Assembly (NCBI RefSeq): GCF_004339745.1
Contig: NZ_SMGP01000002.1
Location: 1,612,001-1,676,000, forward strand
Source: Paraburkholderia sp. BL9I2N2
Lineage (GTDB): Bacteria; Pseudomonadota; Gammaproteobacteria; Burkholderiales; Burkholderiaceae
Direction of reading: 5' to 3'
DNA: 64,000 nt
Each line of letters opens with the position of its first letter. The first letter of the stretch is position 1. The notes beneath the pieces are model-generated. The model saw only the letters and a list, made by a program, of their open reading frames with translations. It did not search any database and had not been told where the DNA came from. Shown piece by piece: positions 10,100 through 19,500 of this stretch. The translations under genes were made by a program, and so were the position numbers.

Positions 10100-11809
10100 A
10101 TGTCCAATGATCCGATCGCGCCGCCACGGCGCGAAGAACGGCCCCGCGCGGCTGCAACTGCAGAGCATCGAGCGATCTCGCGCGAGCCGCGCCCTGCACG
10201 AACCATCGCGAGCGAAACTTCGCAACCGGCCACCTTCCTCTCGCTGCGCAAAAACACGCTGGCGTTGGGCGCGGTGTGTCTTGCGTCGCTGATGTTCGGC
10301 CTCGAAATCTCCAGCGTGCCGGTGATCCTGCCGACGCTCGAACGCGTGTTGCACGGCGACTTCAAAGGCATGCAGTGGATCATGAACGCGTACACGCTCG
10401 CGGTGACCACCGTCCTGATGGCAACCGGCACGCTGGCAGACCGATTCGGCCGCCGACGCATCTTCGTGATCGGCATCGCCCTGTTCGGCATCACCTCGTT
10501 GATCTGCGGACTCGCGCAAAGCGTGCCGACGCTGATCGTCGCGCGTCTGTTGCAAGGCGCGAGCGGCGGCGCCATGCTGATCTGCCAGGTGGCCGTGCTA
10601 TCGCATCAGTTCAACGAAGGACCCGAACGCGCTCGCGCATTCAGCGCGTGGGGCATCATCTTCGGCATCGGGCTCGGCTTTGGGCCGATCATCGGCGGGG
10701 CGATCGTGGCGCTATCGAGTTGGCAATGGGTCTTCTGGGTGCACGCGCTACTCGCTGTCGTGACCTTGACGCTCGTTTTCAGCGGCGTGCAGGAATCGCG
10801 CGACCCGCACGCGCATACGCTCGACGTTGCCGGCATCGTCACGTTGTCGCTGGCGGTGTTCGGGCTCGTGTATTTCATCACGCAGGTTCCGGCGCTCGGC
10901 TTCGGCAATCCGCGAGCGCTTTTCATCATCGCGGTAACACTGGTCGCCTTCGTGGCTTTTCTGTTTGCCGAGAAGCTCAGTGCGCGTCCCATGTTCGACT
11001 TTTCTGTGTTCAGGATTCCGCAGTTTTCCGGCGCACTGATGGGCTCGGCGGGCATGAACTTCAGCTTCTGGCCGTTCATGATCTACCTGCCGATCTATTT
11101 CCAGATCGGTCTCGGCTATGACAGCGTGAGCGCCGGACTCGCCTTGCTCGCCTACACGTTGCCGACGCTACTATTTCCGCCGCTCGGCGAACGGCTCGCA
11201 TTGCGTTATGGCTCGGGAATCGCCATACCTGCCGGCCTTTTCACGATCGGCCTCGGCTTCATGCTGATGCGATACGGCAGCAGCGCCGCGCATGCTGACG
11301 TGTGGACCATGTTGCCCGGTTGCATGTTGGCGGGCGCGGGCCTCGGCCTCACCAATACGCCCGTCACCAATACGACGACCGCCGCGGTTCCCGCCGAACG
11401 CGCGGGCATGGCCTCGGGCATCGATATGAGCGCGCGGATGATTACGCTCGCGATCAACATCGCGTTGATGGGCGCAATCCTGGTCGGCGGCATTCTGTTC
11501 AATCTGAAGACGCGACTGCCGAAGTCCCTCGACACCGCGCCGCTCGGCAAGCTCGCGGAGAAAATTGCGGCAGGCGATGTCGAAGCGATCAGAACCGGGA
11601 TGCCGGCGCTGACACAAATCGACCGTTCAGGAAGCGTCGTGCATGCCGCGTTGATGCAAGGCTTCGGCTGGGTAATGGTCTACGGCGGAGTCGGCGTGTG
11701 GGTGCTTGCTGCGCTCAGTTTCGTGATTTCCGGCAGCGCGTCGCAAAGACTTGGCGTCAAGAAGCACACGCCCGCGCAACAGCAACCAGCCCGATGCGAC
11801 GCGTGCTGA
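10100..11809 (+). CDS. DHA2-type MFS drug/efflux transporter
   Basis: A 569-residue major-facilitator protein of the 14-helix (EmrB/QacA, DHA2) type. A hydrophilic N-terminus of about 50 residues precedes the helices. Motif A is GTLADRFGRRRIFVIG after helix 2 and motif C is GIGLGFGPIIGGAI in helix 5. It exports a small molecule by proton antiport; the substrate is unknown. It is divergent from and probably controlled by the LysR gene at 9033-9971. It lies next to but converges with the siderophore operon, and OrbE is the dedicated siderophore exporter, so a role in siderophore export is not implied. Confidence 0.85.
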   Translation: MSNDPIAPPRREERPRAAATAEHRAISREPRPARTIASETSQPATFLSLRKNTLALGAVCLASLMFGLEISSVPVILPTLERVLHGDFKGMQWIMNAYTLAVTTVLMATGTLADRFGRRRIFVIGIALFGITSLICGLAQSVPTLIVARLLQGASGGAMLICQVAVLSHQFNEGPERARAFSAWGIIFGIGLGFGPIIGGAIVALSSWQWVFWVHALLAVVTLTLVFSGVQESRDPHAHTLDVAGIVTLSLAVFGLVYFITQVPALGFGNPRALFIIAVTLVAFVAFLFAEKLSARPMFDFSVFRIPQFSGALMGSAGMNFSFWPFMIYLPIYFQIGLGYDSVSAGLALLAYTLPTLLFPPLGERLALRYGSGIAIPAGLFTIGLGFMLMRYGSSAAHADVWTMLPGCMLAGAGLGLTNTPVTNTTTAAVPAERAGMASGIDMSARMITLAINIALMGAILVGGILFNLKTRLPKSLDTAPLGKLAEKIAAGDVEAIRTGMPALTQIDRSGSVVHAALMQGFGWVMVYGGVGVWVLAALSFVISGSASQRLGVKKHTPAQQQPARCDAC

Positions 11810-11874
11810 CCAGTGTTCCGTCGACGGCGGCGTGCGCCCGCAAGTAAACTCCAAAGCGGCGCACGCTTCGCTAA

Positions 11875-12717
11875 TCACGCCTCGACTTGCACCGACTGCC
11901 CGGCCATCATCGCGAGCCCTTCGTTCAAAGCTGGAAAAAGGCTGCGGTTGAAATTGTTCCAGCGCAGTTCGAGGATCGTATCGTCCTTATCGATTTCGGT
12001 ATTCAGCACGTCGTGAATCACCTCGCCGGAATCGATCCCGTTGTCGACGTAGTGAAACGATGCACCGGTCAGATAGAGCGGTTCGACCACCACGGTTTCC
12101 ATCGTCTTCCAGTTGACCACTTTCTTGCCGCGCGCGCCATAGAGAGCGTCGAGCGTCGCATACGCGCCGCGCCGCTCGTACGGCGATTCGGCGCGCGTCA
12201 CGCCCGGATGAATATTGACGATCTTGCGATAGAACGGCGCACCCGGCCGCACAAGTTCGTCGAGAATGATCAGCAAACCATCCAGCACGACGATATCGGC
12301 CTTCAACTCCACCAACGTATCGAGCAGATGCTTTTCAAAGGCGCTCTTGCCTGCCGGGCGGCCTGGCGCATCGAGCGGCTCACGCCGATACGTCGACGGA
12401 ATCGCGAGCAACAGATCGTTGACCGGCTTGCCCTGCACACGCAAGTTCGGCGGATAGAACCAGCGCTTGCCCGGCTCATAGGCGAAGCCATATTCCTTCA
12501 GTTTCTCGCGATCCACGCTGGAGCCCGCATCGTCGTCGTAAATGACTTTTTCGAGCGAGTACTGATCGCCTAGCTCGGTGCCGTTGAGCGCCTCGACGAG
12601 CGACTCCAGCACCGACTTCATGTAGCGCGTGCCGCTCTTGTACGCGATCTCTTGGCCGGCCTTGTCGGCGGCGGCGTTTCTGAGCGACCAGATGTAAACG
12701 AGTTTCTTCTTCGGCAT
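11875..12717 (-). CDS. pvdF: N5-hydroxyornithine formyltransferase (PvdF-like)
   Basis: Transfers a formyl group from 10-formyltetrahydrofolate to N5-hydroxy-L-ornithine, giving the hydroxamate monomer used by the NRPS. The 280-residue protein has the formyltransferase core: ADIVVLDGLLIILDELV, then IVNIHPGVTRAESPYERRG (the H-P-x-x-x catalytic loop) and TGASFHYVDNGIDSGEVI (D-x-G-x-I). Length and sequence match PvdF of pyoverdine and its Burkholderia homologues. It is the last gene of the operon that starts with orbI, 34 bp after the receptor gene. It is the only hydroxamate-acylating enzyme in the cluster. Confidence 0.9.
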   Translation of the reverse strand: MPKKKLVYIWSLRNAAADKAGQEIAYKSGTRYMKSVLESLVEALNGTELGDQYSLEKVIYDDDAGSSVDREKLKEYGFAYEPGKRWFYPPNLRVQGKPVNDLLLAIPSTYRREPLDAPGRPAGKSAFEKHLLDTLVELKADIVVLDGLLIILDELVRPGAPFYRKIVNIHPGVTRAESPYERRGAYATLDALYGARGKKVVNWKTMETVVVEPLYLTGASFHYVDNGIDSGEVIHDVLNTEIDKDDTILELRWNNFNRSLFPALNEGLAMMAGQSVQVEA

Positions 12718-12751
12718 AGTCGGTTCCTATGTGTGAGTCATTGCCACATGC

Positions 12752-14977
12752 TTACCAGTCGTATTTCGCGGTTGCGATCACCGTGCGTGGATTCCCATAG
12801 AAACAGGTATTCACGGACTGACAACCGCTCACGAACCGGCGATTGAAAATGTTCTGGCCGTTCACCGCGAAGCGCCAGTTGCGCGTTTCGTAGTGAACCG
12901 CCGCGTCGTACACGGTGTAGCTCGGCACATACAGCGAGTTGTCGGCGGCGCCCGCCGCGCCGCTCTGGTAGCGAATGCCCGCACCAAAGCCGAGACCTGC
13001 CAGCGGCCCGGCATGCCACGTCCAGTCGCCCCACAACGACGCCATCTGGCGCGGCCGCGGAATATCCACCGGCCACTTGCCGAGCGTGTCGTCGCCGGCC
13101 TTGATGTTCTTCACGTCCTGATACACGTACGCGGCGATCACCGAGAAGTTGCGCGTGACATTGCCCACGCCGCTCAACTCGATCCCGCGCGAACGCACCT
13201 CGCCGGTCTGCACGCTGGTGCTGCCGGTCGGGTCGATAGCGAGGTCGGGCGTGACGACGTTGGTCTGGTTGATCTGATAAACCGCCGCGCTGAGCATCAG
13301 GTTCTTGCCGGCCGGTTGCCAGCGCAAACCGGCTTCGATCTGCTTGCCTTTGGTCGGCTCGGCAATACCGCCGCCGGCGATCTTCACGCCGACCAGCGGA
13401 TTGAACGACGTCGAGTAGCTGATGTACGGCGACAATCCGTAATCGCCGAGGTACACGAGCCCAACCCGCCCGGAGAACGCATGATCGTTCTGTTCGAGGC
13501 GGCTGCCTCCGGCGATGTCGTTCTGCGTGGTGTTGCTCCAGTCCTGACGCCCGCCGAGCGTCAGCACCCAGCGTTGCCACTTGATCTGGTCCTGCGCATA
13601 CACGCCGAACGCATTCATGGTCGACTTCGTGTCGGTGCGTGGGAACGCGTCCGGTCCGCTGAAGATCGCGTTGGTGATCGGCGTATACACCGGGTTGTAC
13701 ATGTTCAGGCTCGGACCGGTCGCCATCGATTCGCTATCGGTGGTCGATTGCCGGTTGTATTCGAAGCCCAGCAGCACCGTATGATCGAGCGGACCCGTGC
13801 CGAAGCGGGCCAGCGCCTGATTGTCGACATCGAAGCGGCTGTAGTTCATCTGGTACAGGCCGACATAGCGCAGCAGCGACGCCTCGGTCGGATCGGCCGG
13901 ATCGAGACCGCCGCCGAACACCTGCCCCTGATCGAGCGAGAGATGCATCAAGCGCGTGTTCTGCCGGAACGTCCACACCGGATCGAACTTGTATTCGAAC
14001 TGATAACCCACCGACCATTGCTTCTTGCGGTAGTGCGAAAACTCCGGATCGCCCGTGTACAGGTCCGGCGAGATCTTGCCATTCGGATTCGGCAAAATCG
14101 TGCCTTGCGCCGGCAAGAAGTTATTCGATGCGTCGCCCCAATCCTGCAGATAAGTCGCCTCGACCGTCAGCGAAGTCTTCGCGTTCGGCTGCCACTTCAC
14201 CGAGGGCGCCAACGCCACGCGCTGCTCCGGATTCGGCCCGGTCTGCGAATTGCCGTCACGTCCCACGCCGAGGAAACGATAGGACAGCGTGCCGTCCTTA
14301 TCGACCTTGTCGCCCACATCGAATGCGATCTGCTTGCGCGCGTAGTCGCCCAATTGCATTTCCACTTCGCGAATGCGCTCGCCGTTGGCGAGCTTGCTCT
14401 GCACGTCGATGATCGCGCCCGGGTCGCCCTGGCCGTACAGCACCGAGGTCGGACCGCGCAGCACCGTGATGCTGTCGATCATGTACGGATCGACACGCCA
14501 GCTCGCGAGATTGAGTGTATTGGGCACCTGCAGGCCGTCGACGAACACGGTCGGCGTGAAGCCGCGCAACACCGAATACCAGTCGGAGCGTACATCCGCA
14601 CCATAGGTCGAGAAGCCCGGAATGTAGCGCAGCGCCTCGTTGATGCTGGTCGCGCCGGTCTCCTCGATCTGCAGTGCGGTAACGACGTTGATCGTCTGCG
14701 GAATTTCCTTCAGCGGCGTGTCGGTCTTGGTGCCGGTGCTGCTGCGGCGTGCAACGAGGCCCACCGTGTCGTCATTGTCGGCCGAGCCTTCGACGCTGAT
14801 CGAAGCCAGCGTACTGGCCGACCTCACGCCCGCTTGGCTCGTACTGGTGTTCTGCTGCGCGTTGCCCCCGGTTTGCGCCGACTGCTGCGCCTGTGCGGTA
14901 GCGGCTGCCGCCGCATAAAACGCCACGCTCGCCGCGGCGGCGGTTGCACTCCGGCGCGTGCCTATTGCCCACTCCAT
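12752..14977 (-). CDS. orbA: Ferric-siderophore TonB-dependent receptor (OrbA/FmoA-like)
   Basis: A 741-residue outer-membrane receptor. The signal peptide ends near residue 31 (ATAQAQQ). The plug domain contains TDTPLKEIPQTINVVTA, YSVLRGFTPTVFVDGLQV and SITVLRGPTSVLYGQGDPGA. The barrel ends in the terminal aromatic KYDW (Trp, where Phe is more usual). It belongs to the FpvA/FoxA-like hydroxamate group. There is no N-terminal signalling domain, in line with OrbS not being controlled from the cell surface. It sits 45 bp after pvdA and 34 bp before pvdF, inside the biosynthetic operon, so its likely ligand is the siderophore made here. Confidence 0.9.
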   Translation of the reverse strand: MEWAIGTRRSATAAAASVAFYAAAAATAQAQQSAQTGGNAQQNTSTSQAGVRSASTLASISVEGSADNDDTVGLVARRSSTGTKTDTPLKEIPQTINVVTALQIEETGATSINEALRYIPGFSTYGADVRSDWYSVLRGFTPTVFVDGLQVPNTLNLASWRVDPYMIDSITVLRGPTSVLYGQGDPGAIIDVQSKLANGERIREVEMQLGDYARKQIAFDVGDKVDKDGTLSYRFLGVGRDGNSQTGPNPEQRVALAPSVKWQPNAKTSLTVEATYLQDWGDASNNFLPAQGTILPNPNGKISPDLYTGDPEFSHYRKKQWSVGYQFEYKFDPVWTFRQNTRLMHLSLDQGQVFGGGLDPADPTEASLLRYVGLYQMNYSRFDVDNQALARFGTGPLDHTVLLGFEYNRQSTTDSESMATGPSLNMYNPVYTPITNAIFSGPDAFPRTDTKSTMNAFGVYAQDQIKWQRWVLTLGGRQDWSNTTQNDIAGGSRLEQNDHAFSGRVGLVYLGDYGLSPYISYSTSFNPLVGVKIAGGGIAEPTKGKQIEAGLRWQPAGKNLMLSAAVYQINQTNVVTPDLAIDPTGSTSVQTGEVRSRGIELSGVGNVTRNFSVIAAYVYQDVKNIKAGDDTLGKWPVDIPRPRQMASLWGDWTWHAGPLAGLGFGAGIRYQSGAAGAADNSLYVPSYTVYDAAVHYETRNWRFAVNGQNIFNRRFVSGCQSVNTCFYGNPRTVIATAKYDW

Positions 14978-15022
14978 CTCTCGATGCTCCAGGTTCTTCC
15001 GCGGCCAAAAGACCGCTTTTTA

Positions 15023-16393
15023 TTAAAGAGCGAAGGCCATGCGGCCCACGCTCGTCGCGTTTTCTTGTGCTTGTTGTGTCCGGCCGGCCGACCGGTCTTG
15101 CGATGTGTGATGTGCGAGCGAAGCGGCGATTTCGTCTGAGCGCAGCGCGAGCACCGACAGCAGCGTGTCGGACAACCCGTGACTGTCTTCGCAGCAGCCC
15201 TGCAGGTAAATGCGCGGCTTGAAGCTCGCCGGCGTGGCGAGCCGGTAATCGCGTTCGACGTTGCCTTGCGCGAGCGCATCGCCAAGATGCGGCGCAAGCC
15301 CTTCCAGCAAGTCGAAATGGGTGTCGCGGCGATATCCCGTTGCAAGCACGAGCGCGTCGAATTGCTCGGCGCGTGCGTGACCGCTCAGACGGTCACGCAA
15401 TGTGAGTTCGATCTGGCCGCCGGCCGTGCGCACTGCCGTTTCGATGCCGGTGTTCGCCAGCAGCCGGTGGCGCGCATCGGCGGACACGTTCTGCAGATAA
15501 AGCATTTCATAGATCTGCTCGATCAGCGGACGGTCGACCACCGCGTAGTTGGTGTCGCGAAAGCGCTCGATCAGCGAACGGCGGCCGTCGCGCGGCTGCG
15601 CGTAGACGATATCGGTAAAGGCGGGGCTGAAGATTTCATTGACGAACGGGCTGTCGTCGGCGGGTTTCAGCGCGCTCGAACGAATGATGAGGCTCGCGTC
15701 AACGTGCGGATAGCGGCGCGTCAGATCGACGAACACCTCGGCCGCGCTCTGTCCCGCGCCGATCACCGCCACGCGTTTTTGCGCGCCGCTCGCGGGTCCG
15801 ACCACGCGGTCGATGGAAGTCAGGTACTGCGACGAATGCACGATGTTGTGCGTGCCGAGCGCGGCGAACGCCTCCGGCACCTGCGGCCCGCCGCCTATGC
15901 CGACCGAGAGCGCCCGCGTCACACGTTGCCATTCACGGCCTTCGCTGTCGCGCGAGAAAACCCGCAGCGCTTCGACGTCGTTCGTATTCCCAGCGCTCTT
16001 GATTGCTTCGATGCCGGTCACGGTCTGCCCATAGTTCACGCGATCGTCGAACGACGCCGCGACCCAGCTCAGGTAATCGTGAAACTCCACGCGCGTCGGA
16101 TAGAAGTTCTTCAGATTGACGAAATCCGCCAGACGTCCGCGTTCGTAGAGATAGTTGATGAACGTGAAGCGGCTTTTCGGATCGCGCATCGTCACGAGAT
16201 CCTTGAGGAAGGAAATCTGCATCCGGCAATCGTCGAGCAGCATGCCGCGGTGCCAGCCGAATTCCGGCTGGCGCTCGATGAAGCAGTGCGCGAGGTCCGA
16301 CACGCCGGCCTCTTCGGCGAGCCGCACGGCAAGCGCGAGATTCGACGGTCCGAAGCCGATTCCGATCAGATCAAATACAGTGTCTCTGTGCAT
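15023..16393 (-). CDS. pvdA: L-ornithine N5-monooxygenase
   Basis: FAD- and NADPH-dependent hydroxylation of the ornithine side-chain amine, the first committed step of hydroxamate formation. The 456-residue protein shows the FAD site GIGFGPSNLALAVRL near residue 11, the substrate/FAD stretch MQISFLKDLVTMRDP near residue 60, the NADPH site VAVIGAGQSAAEVF near residue 210, and the C-terminal LVLATGYRRD. This is the PvdA/SidA/MbaA pattern. A ribosome site (AAGGACC) precedes the ATG at 16393. It is the third gene of the operon orbI-orbJ-pvdA-orbA-pvdF, 115 bp after orbJ. Confidence 0.95.
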   Translation of the reverse strand: MHRDTVFDLIGIGFGPSNLALAVRLAEEAGVSDLAHCFIERQPEFGWHRGMLLDDCRMQISFLKDLVTMRDPKSRFTFINYLYERGRLADFVNLKNFYPTRVEFHDYLSWVAASFDDRVNYGQTVTGIEAIKSAGNTNDVEALRVFSRDSEGREWQRVTRALSVGIGGGPQVPEAFAALGTHNIVHSSQYLTSIDRVVGPASGAQKRVAVIGAGQSAAEVFVDLTRRYPHVDASLIIRSSALKPADDSPFVNEIFSPAFTDIVYAQPRDGRRSLIERFRDTNYAVVDRPLIEQIYEMLYLQNVSADARHRLLANTGIETAVRTAGGQIELTLRDRLSGHARAEQFDALVLATGYRRDTHFDLLEGLAPHLGDALAQGNVERDYRLATPASFKPRIYLQGCCEDSHGLSDTLLSVLALRSDEIAASLAHHTSQDRSAGRTQQAQENATSVGRMAFAL

Positions 16394-16508
16394 GTCGCAG
16401 GTCCTTATCGGTGGAAGCCGGCGCGCCGGATGCGCAGGCCGGTGAAAATCTTTCGTGATTGATGCGGTTTTTTATTGACTGCGTTTTTTGCCGGGTTTTG
16501 TGCTCGGC

Positions 16509-19500
16509 CTACGCGCCGTCGCGTAACGCAGCGACGTTCGACGCCTGCGCGACGAGCCTCACCGCCAGTTGCGCGAAGGTCGGCGCGGCGAATACGTCGG
16601 CGATCTCCAGCGCATGGCCGGCTACTCGCGCGGCATCGACGAAGCGCACCACGTCGAATGAACTCGCGCCCGCCTCGAACAGGTTGTCGTGATGCGCGGG
16701 CGTGTTGCCCTCGAAGAGATCGCTCCAGACTTGTTCGAGCGCCTGGGCGCGCTGCGATGCTTCGTCGTGAGATGTCGTGCTTGCCTGCGCACCGGTCGCG
16801 AGGCTTGCGGACTCCAATGCAAAGCGCGCCGCCGAAGCACCCAGTTGCTCATGCGGCGCATCGACGAACTGCTGCACCACGTCCAGATAGTCGGCGGTCA
16901 GTACCTCGACAAAGCGGCCGTCCACCAACTCGTTCGCATACGAAAAAGCGCCGGTCACGCGGCCGTCGGCGTGCTCGACCACATCCAGTTCCAGTTCGAA
17001 CACCACTCGATGCCGCACGTCGTTGAAGTCGTCGAGCGTGAGGCCGGCCCAGTCGCGTTCCGCTGTTCCCGCCGGGCGCAGGTAGTTGAACATCACTGAG
17101 AACAAAGGATTGCCGGCTTCGGTGCGAGGCGCACGCAATGCCGCCACCACGTCGGCGAATGGCGTGTCCGCGTGCGCATAGGCGGCGAGCGCGGCGTCTC
17201 GGACTTCGGCGAGCAGCGTTGCCGGCGTGTCGGTTTTCGCGAGCCGCGTGCGCACGACAACGGCGTTGATGAAGAGTCCCAACGCGCGGCGCGCGGCCTC
17301 GCCTGTCAATTCGCGCGTCGAGGCGAGAACGCCGACCGGTTGATCGGTGACGCCCGTCGCACGATAGAAGGCTACGTTCAGCGCGGCGTGTAACAACATC
17401 GGCAACGTCGCGTGAACTTCGAGCGCCATCGAGCGGGCGCGGCGCACGAGCGCCGGGCTGAATTCGAACGCGAGACGGCCGGCGCTCCAACTCGGCGACG
17501 CGGCACGGCCAGACGAGGGCGACGGCAGCACGTGCGACGGGACATCCGCCAACGCATCGCGCCAGAACGATAGACGCGCTCGCGGCGCGGCGACCGGCAG
17601 GATCAGTTCCTGATGCAAGGGCGATCCCGATACCGAAACCGCCGGCGACGCGCCTCGCACAATCGCGACATAAGTGGTCCGTACATCATCAAGCCATAGA
17701 TCGATCGACTGACCGTCCGACACGATGTGATGCACGACCAGCGACAACACGTGATCCTGCTCGGCAAGGCGCACCAAGCGCACGCGCCAGAGCGGGGCAT
17801 CGTCGAGCAGATGGAATGGCGTGAGCGCGTCTTCGTCGGTCAGCGCGACAGCGGCATGCTCACGGGCAGCTTCTGTCGGATCGCCGGACAGATCGATCAT
17901 GCCCAGCTCAAATGACATCGACTCGCCAACTCGTTGGCCCGGCAATTGCCCTTCACGTTCAACGAGCCGCACACGCAACGCCGGATGCCGCGCAGCCGCC
18001 TGAGCAAACGCTTCGCGCAACGCATCGACATCGAGCGCGCCGCGCAGACGCAGCGCAACAGGAATGTTGTAGGCCGCGCTATCCGGCTGCGAGCGCCACA
18101 GGAACCACAAGCCCAATTGCGCGGAAGAAAGCGGCAGCACGCCGTTCGCATCGGGTGCGAGGCGTGAATTCGAGGCGCCGCTCGAAGCTTCGTTGCCGAC
18201 ATCGGCCATCGCCTCGCTGCGTGCCGCCGCCATCACCCTCTGCGCGTATTGCGCGAGCGTCGGCGCTTCGAAGAGTGTGCGCACCGGCACATCGCGTGCG
18301 AGCCGTTCGGCCACGCGCGTCGCTACACGAACCGCCGCGAGCGAATGCCCGCCGAGCTCGAAGAAATGATCGCCGCGGCCGACACGCTCCACACCCAGCA
18401 CTTCGCGGAAAATCTGCGCGAGCGCGGTTTCGAGTCCCGCTGCGGGCGCCTGATAGGCACGCGCGACACGCTGCGGCTCCGGCAACGCCGCGCGGTCCAC
18501 CTTGCTGTTGGCATTGCGCGGCAACGCGTCGAGCACGACGATATGCGCGGGCACCATATAGTCGGGCAACGTATGACGCAGATGCGCGTCGAGTTCGGCC
18601 GCATCCGTGCGCGTGCTGCGTTCACGCGCTTCGGCGCTCAATTCGACATACGCGACCAGCGCCGCTTGCGCACCCTTGCCATGCACGATCGCCACGGCTT
18701 CGCGCACATCGTCGTGCGCGGCGAGTTGCGCTTCGATCTCACCCAGTTCGATCCGCAAGCCGCGCAGCTTCACCTGATGATCGACCCGGCCGATAAAGTC
18801 GAACACGCCGTCCGCGCGCCGCTTGACGAGGTCGCCTGTACGATAGAGTCGCGCGCCCGGCACGCCGAACGGATCCGGCACGAAGCGCTCGGCCGTGAGC
18901 GCCGGCCGGTCGAGATAACCTCGCGCGACACCCACGCCCTCGCCGCCCAGATACAACTCGCCGATCACGCCGACCGGCAGCGGATTCAAGCGTGAATCGA
19001 GCACATGCGCCGAACGCGCGCCGACCAGCGTGCCGATCGGCAGATAGGCGCTGTCCGCGAGCTTCGTACTGTCGTCGGTCGGATAGAACATCCACAGCAT
19101 CGGCGTGATGACGGTTTCAGTCGGCCCATAACCGTTGACGATGCGCGCATTCGGAAACGCCCGGCGCATCAGCGCGAACGCTTCACGCGAGGTGGCTTCA
19201 CCGCCCACCGTCAGCGAACGCAAGCTCGGCGGCGCACCGTGCGCGAGTGCCCACTCGGCGAGTTGGGTCGCGCAACCGGGCGGCACGTAGGTCATGGTCA
19301 CGCCTTCGCGCACCATCATCCGGCAGGTTTGCGCGGGCGGCCACAGCGTGTCCGCCGTGATCGCCACGGCCGCGCCCGACATGTACTGCGAGAACCAGCC
19401 TTCATGCGCGCCGTCGAAATTGACCGACTGGAACAGCAGGAACACGTCACGCTCGCCTGCGCCGTAGCGCTCCGCGATCGCGGCGCAATGCAATGCAAAC

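Noticed and set aside
10100..11809. MFS gene as the siderophore exporter
   Set aside because: It is divergent from its own LysR gene and convergent with the cluster, and the PvdE-like exporter orbE is present with an OrbS-type promoter.
12893..15139. A 748-codon plus-strand open frame across the receptor and pvdA ends
   Set aside because: It is a shadow of orbA: composition is Arg/His-rich, it has no family motif, and the minus frame is a full TonB receptor.
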